Of a stretch of DNA of 64,000 nucleotides, positions 18,394 to 27,515 are shown piece after piece (positions within the stretch are counted from its first letter, which is position 1; each line of letters begins with the position of its first letter). Made by a program: the position numbers and the translations under genes. The notes below the pieces were generated by a model. That model was not told where the DNA came from and did no database searches. It saw only the letters and a list, made by a program, of their open reading frames with translations. This DNA comes from an uncultured Parabacteroides sp. (lineage in GTDB: Bacteria > Bacteroidota > Bacteroidia > Bacteroidales > Tannerellaceae). Where the stretch lies: assembly GCA_910577325.1 (NCBI GenBank), contig CAJTMR010000012.1, positions 34,426 to 98,425 of the forward strand, given 5' to 3'.

Positions 18394-18511
18394 AGGGTTT
18401 AAAAATTTCCGCACGCAAATGTAGTTATTTACCAAATAAGGATAATAAAAAATAGTTGTAAAACATCTAAAATTATTTAACCATACATGCAAATGCGACC
18501 TTTAAATAGCA

Positions 18512-18519
18512 TATATTTG
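18512..18519 (+). promoter_or_regulatory. -7 box (TATATTTG) of ppdK
   Basis: A perfect TAnnTTTG, 56 bp upstream of the ATG at 18576, in an AT-rich stretch. No TTTG is seen at the -33 position, so activity may depend on context. Confidence 0.5.
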
Positions 18520-18575
18520 CAGTATTGCAATCTGGAGATAGCAAAACTAAAATCTAAAATTAAATACTGTTGAAT

Positions 18576-21296
18576 ATGGAAAGAAAAAGAGTTTATACAT
18601 TCGGAAATGGAAAAGCCGAAGGTAAGGCGGATATGAGAAATCTGCTGGGTGGTAAAGGTGCTAACCTTGCCGAAATGAACCTGATTGGCGTTCCGGTTCC
18701 TCCCGGATTTACAATTACTACAGAAGTGTGTTCCGAATATTATGATTTAGGAAAAGACAAAGTAGTTGAACTGTTGAAATCAGACGTTGAAAAGGCGATT
18801 TCCAATGTTGAGACGTTGATGAATTCTAAGTTTGGAGATGTCGCTAATCCGTTATTGGTCTCTGTTCGTTCCGGTGCCCGTGCGTCCATGCCAGGTATGA
18901 TGGATACGATCTTGAACTTAGGTTTGAACGATGAAGTCGTGGAAGGATTGAGCCGTAAGACAAACAATCCTCGGTTTGCATGGGATTCATATCGCCGTTT
19001 CGTGCAGATGTACGGAGACGTCGTGCTGGGTATGAAACCGACTAACAAGGAAGATATCGATCCATTTGAAGCTATCATCGAAGAAGTAAAGGAAACAAAA
19101 GGCGTTAAGTTGGACAATGAGCTGGATGTGGAAGATTTGAAAACGCTGGTCGCTAAATTCAAAGTAGCTGTCAAAGCCCAGACCGGCAAGGATTTCCCGA
19201 CTTCCGCTTATGAACAACTTTGGGGGGCCATTTGTGCAGTGTTTGACAGTTGGATGAACGAACGTGCCATCCTTTATCGTAAGATGGAAGGGATTCCTGC
19301 CGAATGGGGAACGGCTGTCAGTGTGCAGGCTATGGTATTCGGTAATATGGGCGATACTTCCGCAACTGGTGTATGTTTCTCTCGTGATGCTGGTAATGGA
19401 GAAGATCTTTTCAATGGTGAATATTTGATCAACGCACAAGGCGAAGATGTTGTGGCTGGTATCCGTACACCGCAACAGATCACGAAGATCGGTTCGCAAC
19501 GTTGGGCGGAACGTGCCGGTATTTCAGAAGAAGACCGCGTAGCCAAATATCCTTCTATGGAAGAAGCCATGCCGGAAATCTATAAACAACTGGACGAATT
19601 GCAGACAAAGTTGGAAAACCATTATCATGATATGCAGGATATGGAGTTTACCGTACAAGAAGGAAAACTGTGGTTCCTGCAAACCCGTAACGGAAAGCGT
19701 ACCGGTGCTGCGATGGTTAAAATTGCAATCGACTTGTTACATCAGGGGATGATTGATGAGAAAACAGCATTGAAACGTATTGAACCGAATAAACTGGACG
19801 AATTACTTCACCCGGTATTTGACAAGGCGGCTGAAAAACAGGCTAAAGTCTGGGTGAAAGGTTTGCCGGCATCTCCGGGAGCGGCTACGGGGCAGATTGT
19901 GTTCTTTGCCGAAGATGCTGCAAAATGGCATGCTGACGGAAAGAAAATTGTAATGGTTCGTATCGAAACGTCTCCTGAAGATCTGGCCGGTATGGCTGTT
20001 GCCGAAGGTATCCTGACTGCTCGCGGCGGTATGACTTCACACGCAGCCGTTGTTGCACGTGGTATGGGTAAATGCTGCGTATCCGGGGCCGGAGCTTTGG
20101 AAATCGATTATAAGAATAAGACTGTCGAAGTGGATGGCGTTAAGCTCAAAGAAGGCGACTATATTTCTATCAACGGTACGACTGGTACGGTTTATGTCGG
20201 AAAGGTCGAGACGAAGGCCGCCGAACTGTCCGGTGATTTTGCCGAATTGATGACTTTGGCAGATAAATACACGAAGTTACAGGTTCGCACGAATGCCGAT
20301 ACTCCGCACGATGCTACGATCGCACGTAATTTCGGTGCCGTAGGTATTGGTTTGTGCCGTACGGAACATATGTTCTTCGAAGGTGAGAAAATCAAGGCCA
20401 TGCGTGAGATGATTCTGGCGGAAGATGCGGAAGGGCGCAAGAACGCACTGGCAAAGATCTTGCCTTACCAGAAGGAAGACTTCAAAGGTATTTTCAAGGC
20501 AATGGCAGGCTGTCCGGTAACCGTACGTCTGCTCGATCCTCCTTTGCACGAGTTCGTTCCTCATGATCTGAAAGGTCAGGAAGAAATGGCTGAAGCAATG
20601 GGTGTATCGGTAAAAGAAATTCAGAAACGTGTTGAATCGCTTTGTGAACACAATCCGATGTTAGGACATCGCGGTTGCCGCTTAGGTAACACATATCCTG
20701 AAATCACGGAAATGCAGACGCGTGCTATTTTGGGAGCGGCCCTTGAATTAAAGAAAGAAGGTGTTGAAGCAAAACCTGAGATCATGGTTCCGCTGACAGG
20801 TATCCTATACGAGTTCAAAGAGCAGGAAAAAGTGATCCGTAAAGCAGCCGCACAGTTGTTTGAGGAAATGGGGGACAACATCGACTTCAAAGTCGGGACG
20901 ATGATCGAGATCCCACGTGCTGCATTGACAGCAGATCGTATTGCTTCTTCTGCCGAATTCTTCTCATTCGGGACAAATGACCTGACACAAATGACCTTCG
21001 GTTATTCTCGCGACGATATTGCTTCCTTCTTGCCGGTTTACTTGGAAAAGAAAATTCTAAAAGTGGATCCGTTCCAGGTTCTTGATCAAAAAGGAGTGGG
21101 ACAATTGGTTAGAATGGCTACCGAAAAGGGGCGTGTTATCCGTCCGGACTTGAAATGTGGTATTTGCGGTGAGCATGGTGGTGAACCTTCTTCTGTGAAA
21201 TTCTGCCACAAAGTAGGACTGAACTATGTCTCCTGTTCACCGTTCCGTGTTCCAATCGCACGTATTGCGGCGGCGCAGGCTGCGATAGAGGAATAA
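18576..21296 (+). CDS. ppdK: Pyruvate, phosphate dikinase
   Basis: A 906-residue, full-length enzyme that interconverts pyruvate + ATP + Pi with phosphoenolpyruvate + AMP + PPi. The N-terminal nucleotide-binding domain (LLGGKGANLAEMN, SVRSGARASMPGMMDT) leads to the central phosphohistidine domain GGMTSHAAVVARGMGK (His about 488) and the C-terminal PEP/pyruvate TIM barrel (GLCRTEHMFF, CGICGEHGGEPSSV). ATG 18576 is chosen over a TTG two codons earlier. It is monocistronic and bracketed by terminators. Confidence 0.96.
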   Translation: MERKRVYTFGNGKAEGKADMRNLLGGKGANLAEMNLIGVPVPPGFTITTEVCSEYYDLGKDKVVELLKSDVEKAISNVETLMNSKFGDVANPLLVSVRSGARASMPGMMDTILNLGLNDEVVEGLSRKTNNPRFAWDSYRRFVQMYGDVVLGMKPTNKEDIDPFEAIIEEVKETKGVKLDNELDVEDLKTLVAKFKVAVKAQTGKDFPTSAYEQLWGAICAVFDSWMNERAILYRKMEGIPAEWGTAVSVQAMVFGNMGDTSATGVCFSRDAGNGEDLFNGEYLINAQGEDVVAGIRTPQQITKIGSQRWAERAGISEEDRVAKYPSMEEAMPEIYKQLDELQTKLENHYHDMQDMEFTVQEGKLWFLQTRNGKRTGAAMVKIAIDLLHQGMIDEKTALKRIEPNKLDELLHPVFDKAAEKQAKVWVKGLPASPGAATGQIVFFAEDAAKWHADGKKIVMVRIETSPEDLAGMAVAEGILTARGGMTSHAAVVARGMGKCCVSGAGALEIDYKNKTVEVDGVKLKEGDYISINGTTGTVYVGKVETKAAELSGDFAELMTLADKYTKLQVRTNADTPHDATIARNFGAVGIGLCRTEHMFFEGEKIKAMREMILAEDAEGRKNALAKILPYQKEDFKGIFKAMAGCPVTVRLLDPPLHEFVPHDLKGQEEMAEAMGVSVKEIQKRVESLCEHNPMLGHRGCRLGNTYPEITEMQTRAILGAALELKKEGVEAKPEIMVPLTGILYEFKEQEKVIRKAAAQLFEEMGDNIDFKVGTMIEIPRAALTADRIASSAEFFSFGTNDLTQMTFGYSRDDIASFLPVYLEKKILKVDPFQVLDQKGVGQLVRMATEKGRVIRPDLKCGICGEHGGEPSSVKFCHKVGLNYVSCSPFRVPIARIAAAQAAIEE

Positions 21297-21330
21297 CGGC
21301 TGATCCCGATTTTGAGGAAATCAAATAAAA

Positions 21331-21380
21331 AAGCGTCATTCAAACAGCTTTTAAAAGGCATTTGAATGACGCTTGTATTT
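21331..21380 (+). terminator. Intrinsic terminator of ppdK
   Basis: AAGCGTCATTCAAA (21331-21344) and TTTGAATGACGCTT (21361-21374) form a perfect 14-bp stem with a 16-nt loop, followed by GTATTTTTGG. The A-rich left flank could also terminate minus-strand transcripts. Confidence 0.85.
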
Positions 21381-21474
21381 TTGGTTTGAATAACTCGAAT
21401 GCGAGAGAGGGTGACCGGAATTTTTGAAACGCTTTTCATCAGTATTACTTGATCAATCGTTATATTATAAAAAT

Positions 21475-22740
21475 ATGTATACAATACAAGAATGGATTAA
21501 CAATCGTCTGATCGAATGGGGTATTATCAGCAATTCGGCAAATGAACTGGACAATACGATCATTCTACTGCTGATTATTGTTGTAACGGTCGGTATCGAC
21601 TACGCCTGCCGTTATATCTTTTTGAACATGTTCAAACGTATTGCGAAGAGAACCCGTAACCAGTGGGACGATCTGATCGTCGAACGCAAGATTATCAATA
21701 AGCTGATGCACATGATCCCTGCCATTTTGGTGTATGTGCTGTTGCCGTTGGCTTTCCCTGCCGATGAGACGCCCAAGATACTAAGAATCCTGCAAATGAT
21801 ATGCAATATTTATATCATTGCTGTTTCGCTTCGTTTTATCAATGCTTCTCTGAATGTCGTACATGAAATATACAATCGGAAGGAATCGCTCAAGAACAAG
21901 CCGTTGAAAGGCTTCATACAGTTGTTGCAGGTTAGCGTTTTCTTTATCGGTTTTATACTGATCATTAGTATTCTGATCGGTAAATCTCCGACAACGTTGT
22001 TTGCCGGGTTGGGTGCTTCTGCCGCAATCCTGATGTTGGTGTTCAAAGATACGATCTTGGGATTCGTAGCCGGTATACAGCTTTCTGCCAACGACATGTT
22101 GCGTCCGGGAGACTGGATCACGATGGAAAAATATGGAGCGAACGGGACGGTTATAGAAGTCACGCTAAATGCCGTCAAAGTCAAGAACTTCGATAATACG
22201 ATTACAACGATTCCTCCTTATGCCTTAGTGAGTGATGCGTTCCAAAATTGGCGCGGCATGTCGGAATCGCCTGGGCGACGGATCAAGCGCTCCATCAATA
22301 TCGATATGAACAGCGTGAGCTTCTGTACACCGGAGATGTTGGCTAAATTCCGCAGAATATCCTTGCTGACAGATTATATTGATGAGAAAGAAAAAGAGCT
22401 GAACACCTATAACAAGGAACATCAGATTGACGGTTCCATCCGTGTAAACGGTCGGCGGCAAACAAATATTGGTGTGTTTCGTGCCTATTTGGTCAATTAT
22501 TTGAAAAGCCTTCCGGAAGTTAGCAAAGAACTTACTTGTATGGTCCGTCAGTTACAACCAACGGAAACTGGCATTCCGATTGAACTCTATTTCTTCTCTT
22601 CTGTAAAAGACTGGATACCCTATGAAGGCATTCAATCTGACGTATTCGACCATGTATTGGCTGTAATCCCGGAATTCGGGCTTAGCGTCTTTCAGAATGT
22701 TTCCGGTAGCGATTTAAGAGGTTTGAAAATAGTGAAATAA
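21475..22740 (+). CDS. Mechanosensitive channel of the MscS family
   Basis: A 421-residue protein with about four N-terminal membrane helices, then the pore-lining TM3 and beta domain: GLGASAAILMLVFKDTILGF followed by GDWITMEKYGANGTVIEVTLNAVKVKNFDNTITTIP (abbreviated), all typical MscS. It releases solutes on hypo-osmotic shock. The ATG at 21475 is used; an in-frame TTG at 21424 lies close to the ppdK terminator. The C-terminal cytoplasmic part is longer than in E. coli MscS, like the YbdG group. Confidence 0.9.
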   Translation: MYTIQEWINNRLIEWGIISNSANELDNTIILLLIIVVTVGIDYACRYIFLNMFKRIAKRTRNQWDDLIVERKIINKLMHMIPAILVYVLLPLAFPADETPKILRILQMICNIYIIAVSLRFINASLNVVHEIYNRKESLKNKPLKGFIQLLQVSVFFIGFILIISILIGKSPTTLFAGLGASAAILMLVFKDTILGFVAGIQLSANDMLRPGDWITMEKYGANGTVIEVTLNAVKVKNFDNTITTIPPYALVSDAFQNWRGMSESPGRRIKRSINIDMNSVSFCTPEMLAKFRRISLLTDYIDEKEKELNTYNKEHQIDGSIRVNGRRQTNIGVFRAYLVNYLKSLPEVSKELTCMVRQLQPTETGIPIELYFFSSVKDWIPYEGIQSDVFDHVLAVIPEFGLSVFQNVSGSDLRGLKIVK

Positions 22741-23227
22741 CGAAATATAGGAGTTGTATTCACAACTTTGGGAAATTCTCTGTTTTATATTGTTTCTATT
22801 TTTAATTGGATTTAGAGCCTGTTTAAATTTTGTTCAAAAAGTTTATTTCAACTTCTTTTGAGTTTCTTTCCGGTCTGTTTTCCTGTTTTTATTCGTCACA
22901 TAGCCCGCTATGCTCCTTATAAAAACAGAAAAACATCCTCAAAAAGAACTCTCAAAAGAATGTTGAACAAAATTTAAACAGGCTCTAATAAGATTAACTA
23001 TAATTTTAAAATTACGTTCTCACATTAAGGTATTCGGATAAGGACAATATCGAATAAAACACGTTTTTAGGGTTACTGCTTTCTTCCAATTCCGTTTTCA
23101 TACCCAATCACGATAAAAGTTACTACTCTATTTTATTTATGGCAAAGTTATACATATTCATGCGTAAATATATGTATTATTTTTCTATTTATTTGTACCT
23201 TTACGCCTAAATAGCAGAATAGATAAA
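22741..23227. other. Intergenic region with a palindromic element
   Basis: 487 bp with no convincing gene. 22812-22988 is the MITE-like palindrome. The rest is AT-rich; the last 60 bp before the AraC gene contain promoter-like runs (TATTTATTTGTACCTTTA) without a clean match. Confidence 0.7.
22812..22988. mobile_element. MITE-like palindromic element, about 177 bp
   Basis: Perfect terminal inverted repeats of at least 24 bp, reading TTAGAGCCTGTTTAAATT inward from the left end and complementary at 22963-22988. The interior continues as an imperfect palindrome centred near 22908 (ACATAGCCCGCTATGCT), so the whole unit can fold as one hairpin on either strand. It has no coding capacity. A degenerate, internally deleted relative lies at 37493-37565. 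Ends are flanked by A/T, and a target duplication of TTA/TAA type is possible but not certain. Confidence 0.75.
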
Positions 23228-24070
23228 ATGAAAAGGGAAAATCTACATCAACCGTTTGAAATCTGTTTTAGTGAACTGGACGAATCACAATTAAAGGAAC
23301 ACGACCATACTTTTTTTGAACTGGTGTATATTCTATCGGGAACAGGTATTCAATGGATAAACAACAATAAATTTCCGTACCATGACGGACATCTTTTCAT
23401 GATTACTCCCGGTGATATACATTCTTTCGACATTCACACTACCACAAAGTTTGTATATATAAAATTCAATGACATCTACATTCATTCGGCTGTTTTTGGA
23501 GCAGAAAACATACAACGGTTAGAATTTATACTGCAACACGCTAATCACCGCCCCGGTTGCATCTTGCGCAATAAAACCGACAAATTGTTGGTTAAACCTA
23601 TGATAGAAGCGATTATCCGTGAATGTGTGAATAGGAACATATACAGCAGTGAAATTATCACGCAGTTAATCAATACGATTATTATTGTTGTAGCTCGTAA
23701 CATTGCCATGTTCTTACCTGAACAGATAGATGAGAATTCAGAAGAAAAGTCACTGAATATCCTGCAATACATTCAGTCTAATATTTGTTATCCCGAAAAA
23801 ATAAAAGCCAAAGCTATAAGCCAACATTTTGGCATTTCTCCTAATTATCTTGGGAAATACTTCAAAAAGCAGACTAATGAAACCATGCAGCAGTATATCT
23901 TAGACTATAAAATGAAAATGGTAGAAAGTCGGCTTTTGCACAGCGAAATGAGGATTAACGAAATAGTAGAGGAATTGGGCTTTACGGATGAAAGCCATTT
24001 GAATAGGCTATTCAAGAAATACAAAGATTGTAACCCTACTGAATTTAGAAAGAAACATCGGGGGCAATAA
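23228..24070 (+). CDS. AraC-family transcriptional regulator
   Basis: A 280-residue protein. An N-terminal cupin with HDHTFFELVYILSGTG and PGDIHSF suggests small-ligand sensing; the C-terminus carries two helix-turn-helix motifs (IKAKAISQHFGISPNYLGKYF and MRINEIVEELGFTDESHLNR, abbreviated), ending NPTEFRKKHRGQ. No catabolic genes sit beside it, and downstream lies a hairpin and decayed genes, so its original target operon may have been lost. The target is unknown. Confidence 0.88.
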   Translation: MKRENLHQPFEICFSELDESQLKEHDHTFFELVYILSGTGIQWINNNKFPYHDGHLFMITPGDIHSFDIHTTTKFVYIKFNDIYIHSAVFGAENIQRLEFILQHANHRPGCILRNKTDKLLVKPMIEAIIRECVNRNIYSSEIITQLINTIIIVVARNIAMFLPEQIDENSEEKSLNILQYIQSNICYPEKIKAKAISQHFGISPNYLGKYFKKQTNETMQQYILDYKMKMVESRLLHSEMRINEIVEELGFTDESHLNRLFKKYKDCNPTEFRKKHRGQ

Positions 24071-24079
24071 GGTTCTTTT

Positions 24080-24130
24080 TTAGTGCAAGGTGCAAGTATA
24101 TATCTATATATAGCTTGCACCTTGCACTAA
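24080..24130. repeat. 17-bp perfect inverted repeat after the AraC gene
   Basis: TTAGTGCAAGGTGCAAG (24080-24096) and its exact complement (24114-24130) flank an AT-rich loop. Each arm itself has a short direct repeat (GTGCAAG). No T-run follows on either strand, so it is a hairpin but not a classic terminator. Confidence 0.8.
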
Positions 24131-24583
24131 TCGTAAAAGATTTATTTTCAATAATTTGTGTATTTAAAAATAAAGTTGTCTCTTTGAACCGAAGATAAAA
24201 GCAGACACAATCCCGACAAGGGAAGCCAAATGTTCTCTGAAAAAAGTGTCTAATTCGTATCCCTTAAAAGATTGAGGTGTGCTAAGATATTGATTTTAAG
24301 ACTTGTGAGCCGCATATTCAAGACCCATTACGGTTCCCATGGCGAGCACTATTTCTTGTTTTTTGATGAACTCACAGACGGGCAACTGATTCGGTTCCGA
24401 GAAAAATTGCGAATGAAAAAGGAGAAACATGCAGCGTTGAAGCAACAAATCCGTTCAGAAGTAGAAGCCATATCCGAAAGTCAATGCGATCAGGCTTTAA
24501 TCCAATAAAAACAAGTAACTTTGCAGCCAGATTGTGATAACTCATATTTGTGTTGGACTTATGGACAAAAAAGAATAAATACA
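24131..24583. other. Intergenic region, no confident gene
   Basis: Holds one open frame (24272-24508, TTG start, 78 codons) that encodes a Lys/Glu-rich C-terminal half. No family is recognised and it could be another gene fragment, as the next 500 bp are made of fragments. Confidence 0.5.
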
Positions 24584-24747
24584 ATGGAAATGAAATTCTG
24601 TCAGAGCTGCGGAATGCCGCTCACAAACGAAATCCTCGGAACGAATGCCGATGGTACACCTAACGAGGATTACTGCATCTATTGCTACAAGGACGGCAAG
24701 TTTACACAAGACATGACTATGGAGCAGATGATCGATCACTGCGCCCG
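24584..24747 (+). pseudogene. Zinc-ribbon protein, 3' truncated
   Basis: ATG at 24584 begins a protein with FCQSCGMPL and DYCIYCYKDGKF, two CxxC pairs typical of a short Bacteroidales zinc-ribbon family, then FTQDMTMEQMIDHC. After about residue 54 the family resemblance stops and the frame runs into the next fragment, ending at 24784. Function of the family is unknown; the copy is probably dead. Confidence 0.65.
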
Positions 24748-24939
24748 GTTAATAAGGTTGTCGCCCCGGCAATGGAGCCTATAAAATCCATCAGCGGCTT
24801 CCGGACTTTACCCGATTATTCGTTTGAAACGATGTCCGACGATTATGCGGCGTTGGTGCTGATAGGCGGCTTCGGCTGGACTACCCCTATCGCAGAGCAG
24901 GTCGTGCCGATTGTCAGGCAAGCTGTTTATTGGAAAGGC
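24748..24939 (+). pseudogene. DJ-1/PfpI-family protein, internal fragment
   Basis: Frame 1 reads NKVVAPAMEPIKSISGF, LPDYSFETMSDDYAALVLIG, GFGWTTPIAEQVVPIVRQAV: the middle of a DJ-1/PfpI class I glutamine-amidotransferase-like protein, just before where the nucleophile-elbow Cys would be. Both ends are missing: the 5' side is fused to the zinc-ribbon remnant and the 3' side to a GNAT remnant. Confidence 0.7.
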
Positions 24940-24940
24940 T

Positions 24941-25087
24941 ATGCAGGATGCCGCCCGCTATGGTTTCAAATATCTGAATCTCTGCACAGACCATATCGGG
25001 TATTATGAAAGATTCGGCTTCAATTATTTAGGCAATTGCCATCATCCGTGGGGTGAAACAACAAGAGTATATCAAATCAAATTATAA
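24941..25087 (+). pseudogene. GNAT acetyltransferase, C-terminal fragment
   Basis: From the ATG at 24941 the frame reads AARYGFKYLNLCTDHIGYYE, RFGFNYLGNCHHPWGETTRV, YQIKL and stops at 25085. This is the last part of a GCN5-related N-acetyltransferase. The acetyl-CoA-binding part is absent. Too short to act; joined to the DJ-1 fragment without spacer, which implies a deletion that fused three genes. Confidence 0.65.
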
Positions 25088-25100
25088 TAAAAGAAAAATT

Positions 25101-25688
25101 ATGAGTATGGATCATAAGGCGTTTGTGTTTGACACAAAGAAATTTCACGCTGAGATAGAACCTGTCATGAAAGACAGCATCAAGAACACCGAAGTGGCTC
25201 ACCGGTATATCAGTGAACACCTTGACGAGTTGCAATCACCTTACACCGGTAATACGCTGGAGGAAGGTTGGGAAGAAGAGTTCGGCGAACTGACACTTCA
25301 AGTTTATTTCGACATCCTGCTTACCGCCTGTTACGATGTAGAGGACGATTGCGGCCTGTGTGACATGTGGGATGCCGTGAATGAGGTCATCAAGAGCCTC
25401 GATGTGTTTGAAGAGGGAGAACTTCCTGTATTGGGTTGGACAGTGGAGATAGAGGATGTCGTCATTGATCCTGGCATGGAAGGTCTGGGCATCATCGAAT
25501 GCGATGAGGTGGAGGAAATTCTGAATATATTGGAGGAAAACAGGGACGAAGCGGAAAATGCCGAAATCGAGACCGAAGACCTGCTGTATGAAGCAGAACC
25601 GGAAGAATGGATGGAAGCATATGATAATCTTTGCAACCTTTATAAGAAAGCACTTCGGCAGAACAAAGGTCTGCTTCTTACTTTCTGA
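25101..25688 (+). CDS. Acidic hypothetical protein
   Basis: A 195-residue, strongly acidic protein with no signal peptide or membrane segment and several Cys near residues 75-85 (ACYDVEDDCGLCDMW). The C-terminal third is Glu-rich helix. I do not recognise the family. The start at 25101 is used (MSMDHKAFVFDTKKFHAEIE) rather than an upstream TTG/ATG in the GNAT remnant. Acidity and location among orphan small genes resemble immunity proteins of polymorphic toxins, but no toxin is seen. Confidence 0.6.
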   Translation: MSMDHKAFVFDTKKFHAEIEPVMKDSIKNTEVAHRYISEHLDELQSPYTGNTLEEGWEEEFGELTLQVYFDILLTACYDVEDDCGLCDMWDAVNEVIKSLDVFEEGELPVLGWTVEIEDVVIDPGMEGLGIIECDEVEEILNILEENRDEAENAEIETEDLLYEAEPEEWMEAYDNLCNLYKKALRQNKGLLLTF

Positions 25689-25734
25689 CCATTCAGTCAT
25701 AAAACATGTGTTGGATTAGATACTATATAATAAG

Positions 25735-26721
25735 ATGTTCTCACGGATTTATGAAATAGATGATTTGCTGCAGCTTCGGGAATATTTGATGGGATTTTCC
25801 GATTGCGAGAAGGTGCGGGCATATTTATCAGCCGAATTTCTGAAGTATAGCCGATACCGTAATGCCGAGGAATGGAACAGGGCAGTAAGGCTTTGCGAAT
25901 GTCTGGCGATTATAGGTTGGGGAAATCTTGAACCACTCGAAGCGATAAAAGGCATTTATTTCAACGGTAATCCTAACACATTTTTTATCAATCGTAATGC
26001 GAAGGTTCGTTTTTTTGATGCCGTATGGTCAAAGAGGAAAGAGGGTATGGCCATTGATTTCGGAGCATCATCTTTTCTCGGGAGTCCCGATGCTCCGTTA
26101 ATGAAAAGCCCGATTTCAGAAGATGTCATAGGCGAAATCCGGTCAATGAAACTGAACAGCCAACGAAACTGGATTCCTAAAAATCCGATATGTATAACAT
26201 GCGGCCTTGCGAATTGTTATGCAAATTCGAAGCCTGTCATAGAGAGCATGGAACAAGAGCTCAAACCGGCATTGAATCAACGCATGCGTCCTGAATTATA
26301 TGGCAATGCCGTCAACCGGATTATTCTGAATTGTTCATTTAGTTTCTATGACAATTATCATTGCAAAACCAATTATATTATTGCCGACGAGTCTTTGTGC
26401 TTGAAGCAGAAAGATTTTTATCCGGCTTTGCTTGGTATGTTCTCGGAGAAAGAAATAGAGGATAACGGCTATTATCTCCGAAATCGCTTTACGTATGTCC
26501 CGTTCAGAGCGGATACCGGAATGACACGTGTCGGGATTGTGTTGGAGAAAGAATTCAGCGAACTGCCACATCTAAGGCAGAAACAAGTGCTGAGTGAATA
26601 CTTTCTCCATGCTGTCAATCAGTGTGCAAAGCGATTATGCAAGAAAGTTAATTATGACTTCAAGCTGATGATAAATGATTTTACAGCCATTCTGGAAGAG
26701 TGGCAAGGAAAAGTAAAATAA
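25735..26721 (+). CDS. Hypothetical protein, 328 residues
   Basis: A soluble protein with a mostly helical N-terminal third (FSRIYEIDDLLQLREYLMGF) and a mixed remainder containing ITCGLANCYANSKP. No signal peptide and no known motif is recognised. Codon use looks like that of a real gene and the frame is intact. It lies 46 bp after the acidic protein and 17 bp before the DUF7660-like gene, so the three may form an operon. No function can be assigned. Confidence 0.6.
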   Translation: MFSRIYEIDDLLQLREYLMGFSDCEKVRAYLSAEFLKYSRYRNAEEWNRAVRLCECLAIIGWGNLEPLEAIKGIYFNGNPNTFFINRNAKVRFFDAVWSKRKEGMAIDFGASSFLGSPDAPLMKSPISEDVIGEIRSMKLNSQRNWIPKNPICITCGLANCYANSKPVIESMEQELKPALNQRMRPELYGNAVNRIILNCSFSFYDNYHCKTNYIIADESLCLKQKDFYPALLGMFSEKEIEDNGYYLRNRFTYVPFRADTGMTRVGIVLEKEFSELPHLRQKQVLSEYFLHAVNQCAKRLCKKVNYDFKLMINDFTAILEEWQGKVK

Positions 26722-26738
26722 GAAATATAGTTTATAAG

Positions 26739-26990
26739 ATGGAAAGTATTTCTAAACGTATTGAAGAGATATCGGACAAAAAGGCTTTTTTAGCGTTCTT
26801 GGACGAACTGAATAACAGTTCTCTGACAAATTCTGAAGAATGGGAAAATCGGACAATAGACGAGTTTCTTAACGCCATACAATCGTGGATAGAGGATTTT
26901 TCGTCATCAGAGTTTAATGATATTGATTGGGGAAAGGTTGATTATTCGTTGCTTGCGAGGATTCTATATATGGGAAAGATATATGAATAA
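26739..26990 (+). CDS. DUF7660-like small protein
   Basis: An 83-residue protein, SISKRIEEISDKKAFLAFLD then EEWENRTIDEFLNAIQSWIEDF. This resembles the DUF7660 family, small proteins often found among immunity-type genes; their role is not established. ATG 26739 is chosen because the longer frame starts with a GTG inside the upstream gene. Confidence 0.6.
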   Translation: MESISKRIEEISDKKAFLAFLDELNNSSLTNSEEWENRTIDEFLNAIQSWIEDFSSSEFNDIDWGKVDYSLLARILYMGKIYE

Positions 26991-27015
26991 AATACCATGT
27001 TTGATTATAAGAAGT

Positions 27016-27509
27016 ATGTCGTCACTGATGTTAAGAAAATTCCGTTCTTTAGCGTACCAGACGAGCGGTCATTATCAATTACCGAACCTTGGACATAAAG
27101 GTTCGGCCGGATCTTTTACGGTGAAGCTGTCTATCCGAAGTGACAAGACGTTGGATGCGTTGGGCATATTGGATTCCCTGATTCGGAATATGCCTCTGAA
27201 GCCGGAAAGGGTGGAGGCGGCCAAACAGACCTTACTCAACAGTATCAATAATGATTATCCATTTTTCCGTAATCTGTCCAAGAAAGTGGCGAATGCGCGT
27301 ATGAAAGGTTATGACTGTGATCCGGCTGAAGAATTTTGCAAGATATGATAACGATGGATATACAGGATATTTCCCGTTTCTATCAGGAACAGGTCAGCGG
27401 TCGTCCGGTGGTTTACGTAATTGTCGGGAACCTGAAATGTATCGATATGAAGAAGCTGGCTGAATACGGTACGATAGTAGAAGTACAAAAGAAAGAAATC
27501 TATAAATAA
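27016..27509 (+). pseudogene. M16-family zinc peptidase, C-terminal remnant with a frameshift
   Basis: Frame 1 reads FRSLAYQTSGHYQLPNLGHK, then DKTLDALGILDSLIRNMPLK and AAKQTLLNSINNDYPFFRNL, typical of the C-terminal M16 (insulinase/pitrilysin) domain. It ends at 27348. The rest of the domain, MDIQDISRFYQEQVSGRPVV then YVIVGNLKCIDMKKLAEYG, is in frame 3 to the stop at 27507. A single-base deletion or insertion near 27330-27336 explains the break. All of the protein up to the FRSLAY motif, including the metal-binding HxxEH domain, is missing. Confidence 0.75.
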
Positions 27510-27515
27510 TAAATA

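Noticed and set aside
24080..24130. Terminator of the second AraC gene
   Set aside because: The hairpin is perfect, but no T-run follows on either strand; kept only as an inverted repeat.
24682..25008. A 108-codon DJ-1-like gene
   Set aside because: Only the middle of the family is present and the ends belong to other frames; called a fragment.
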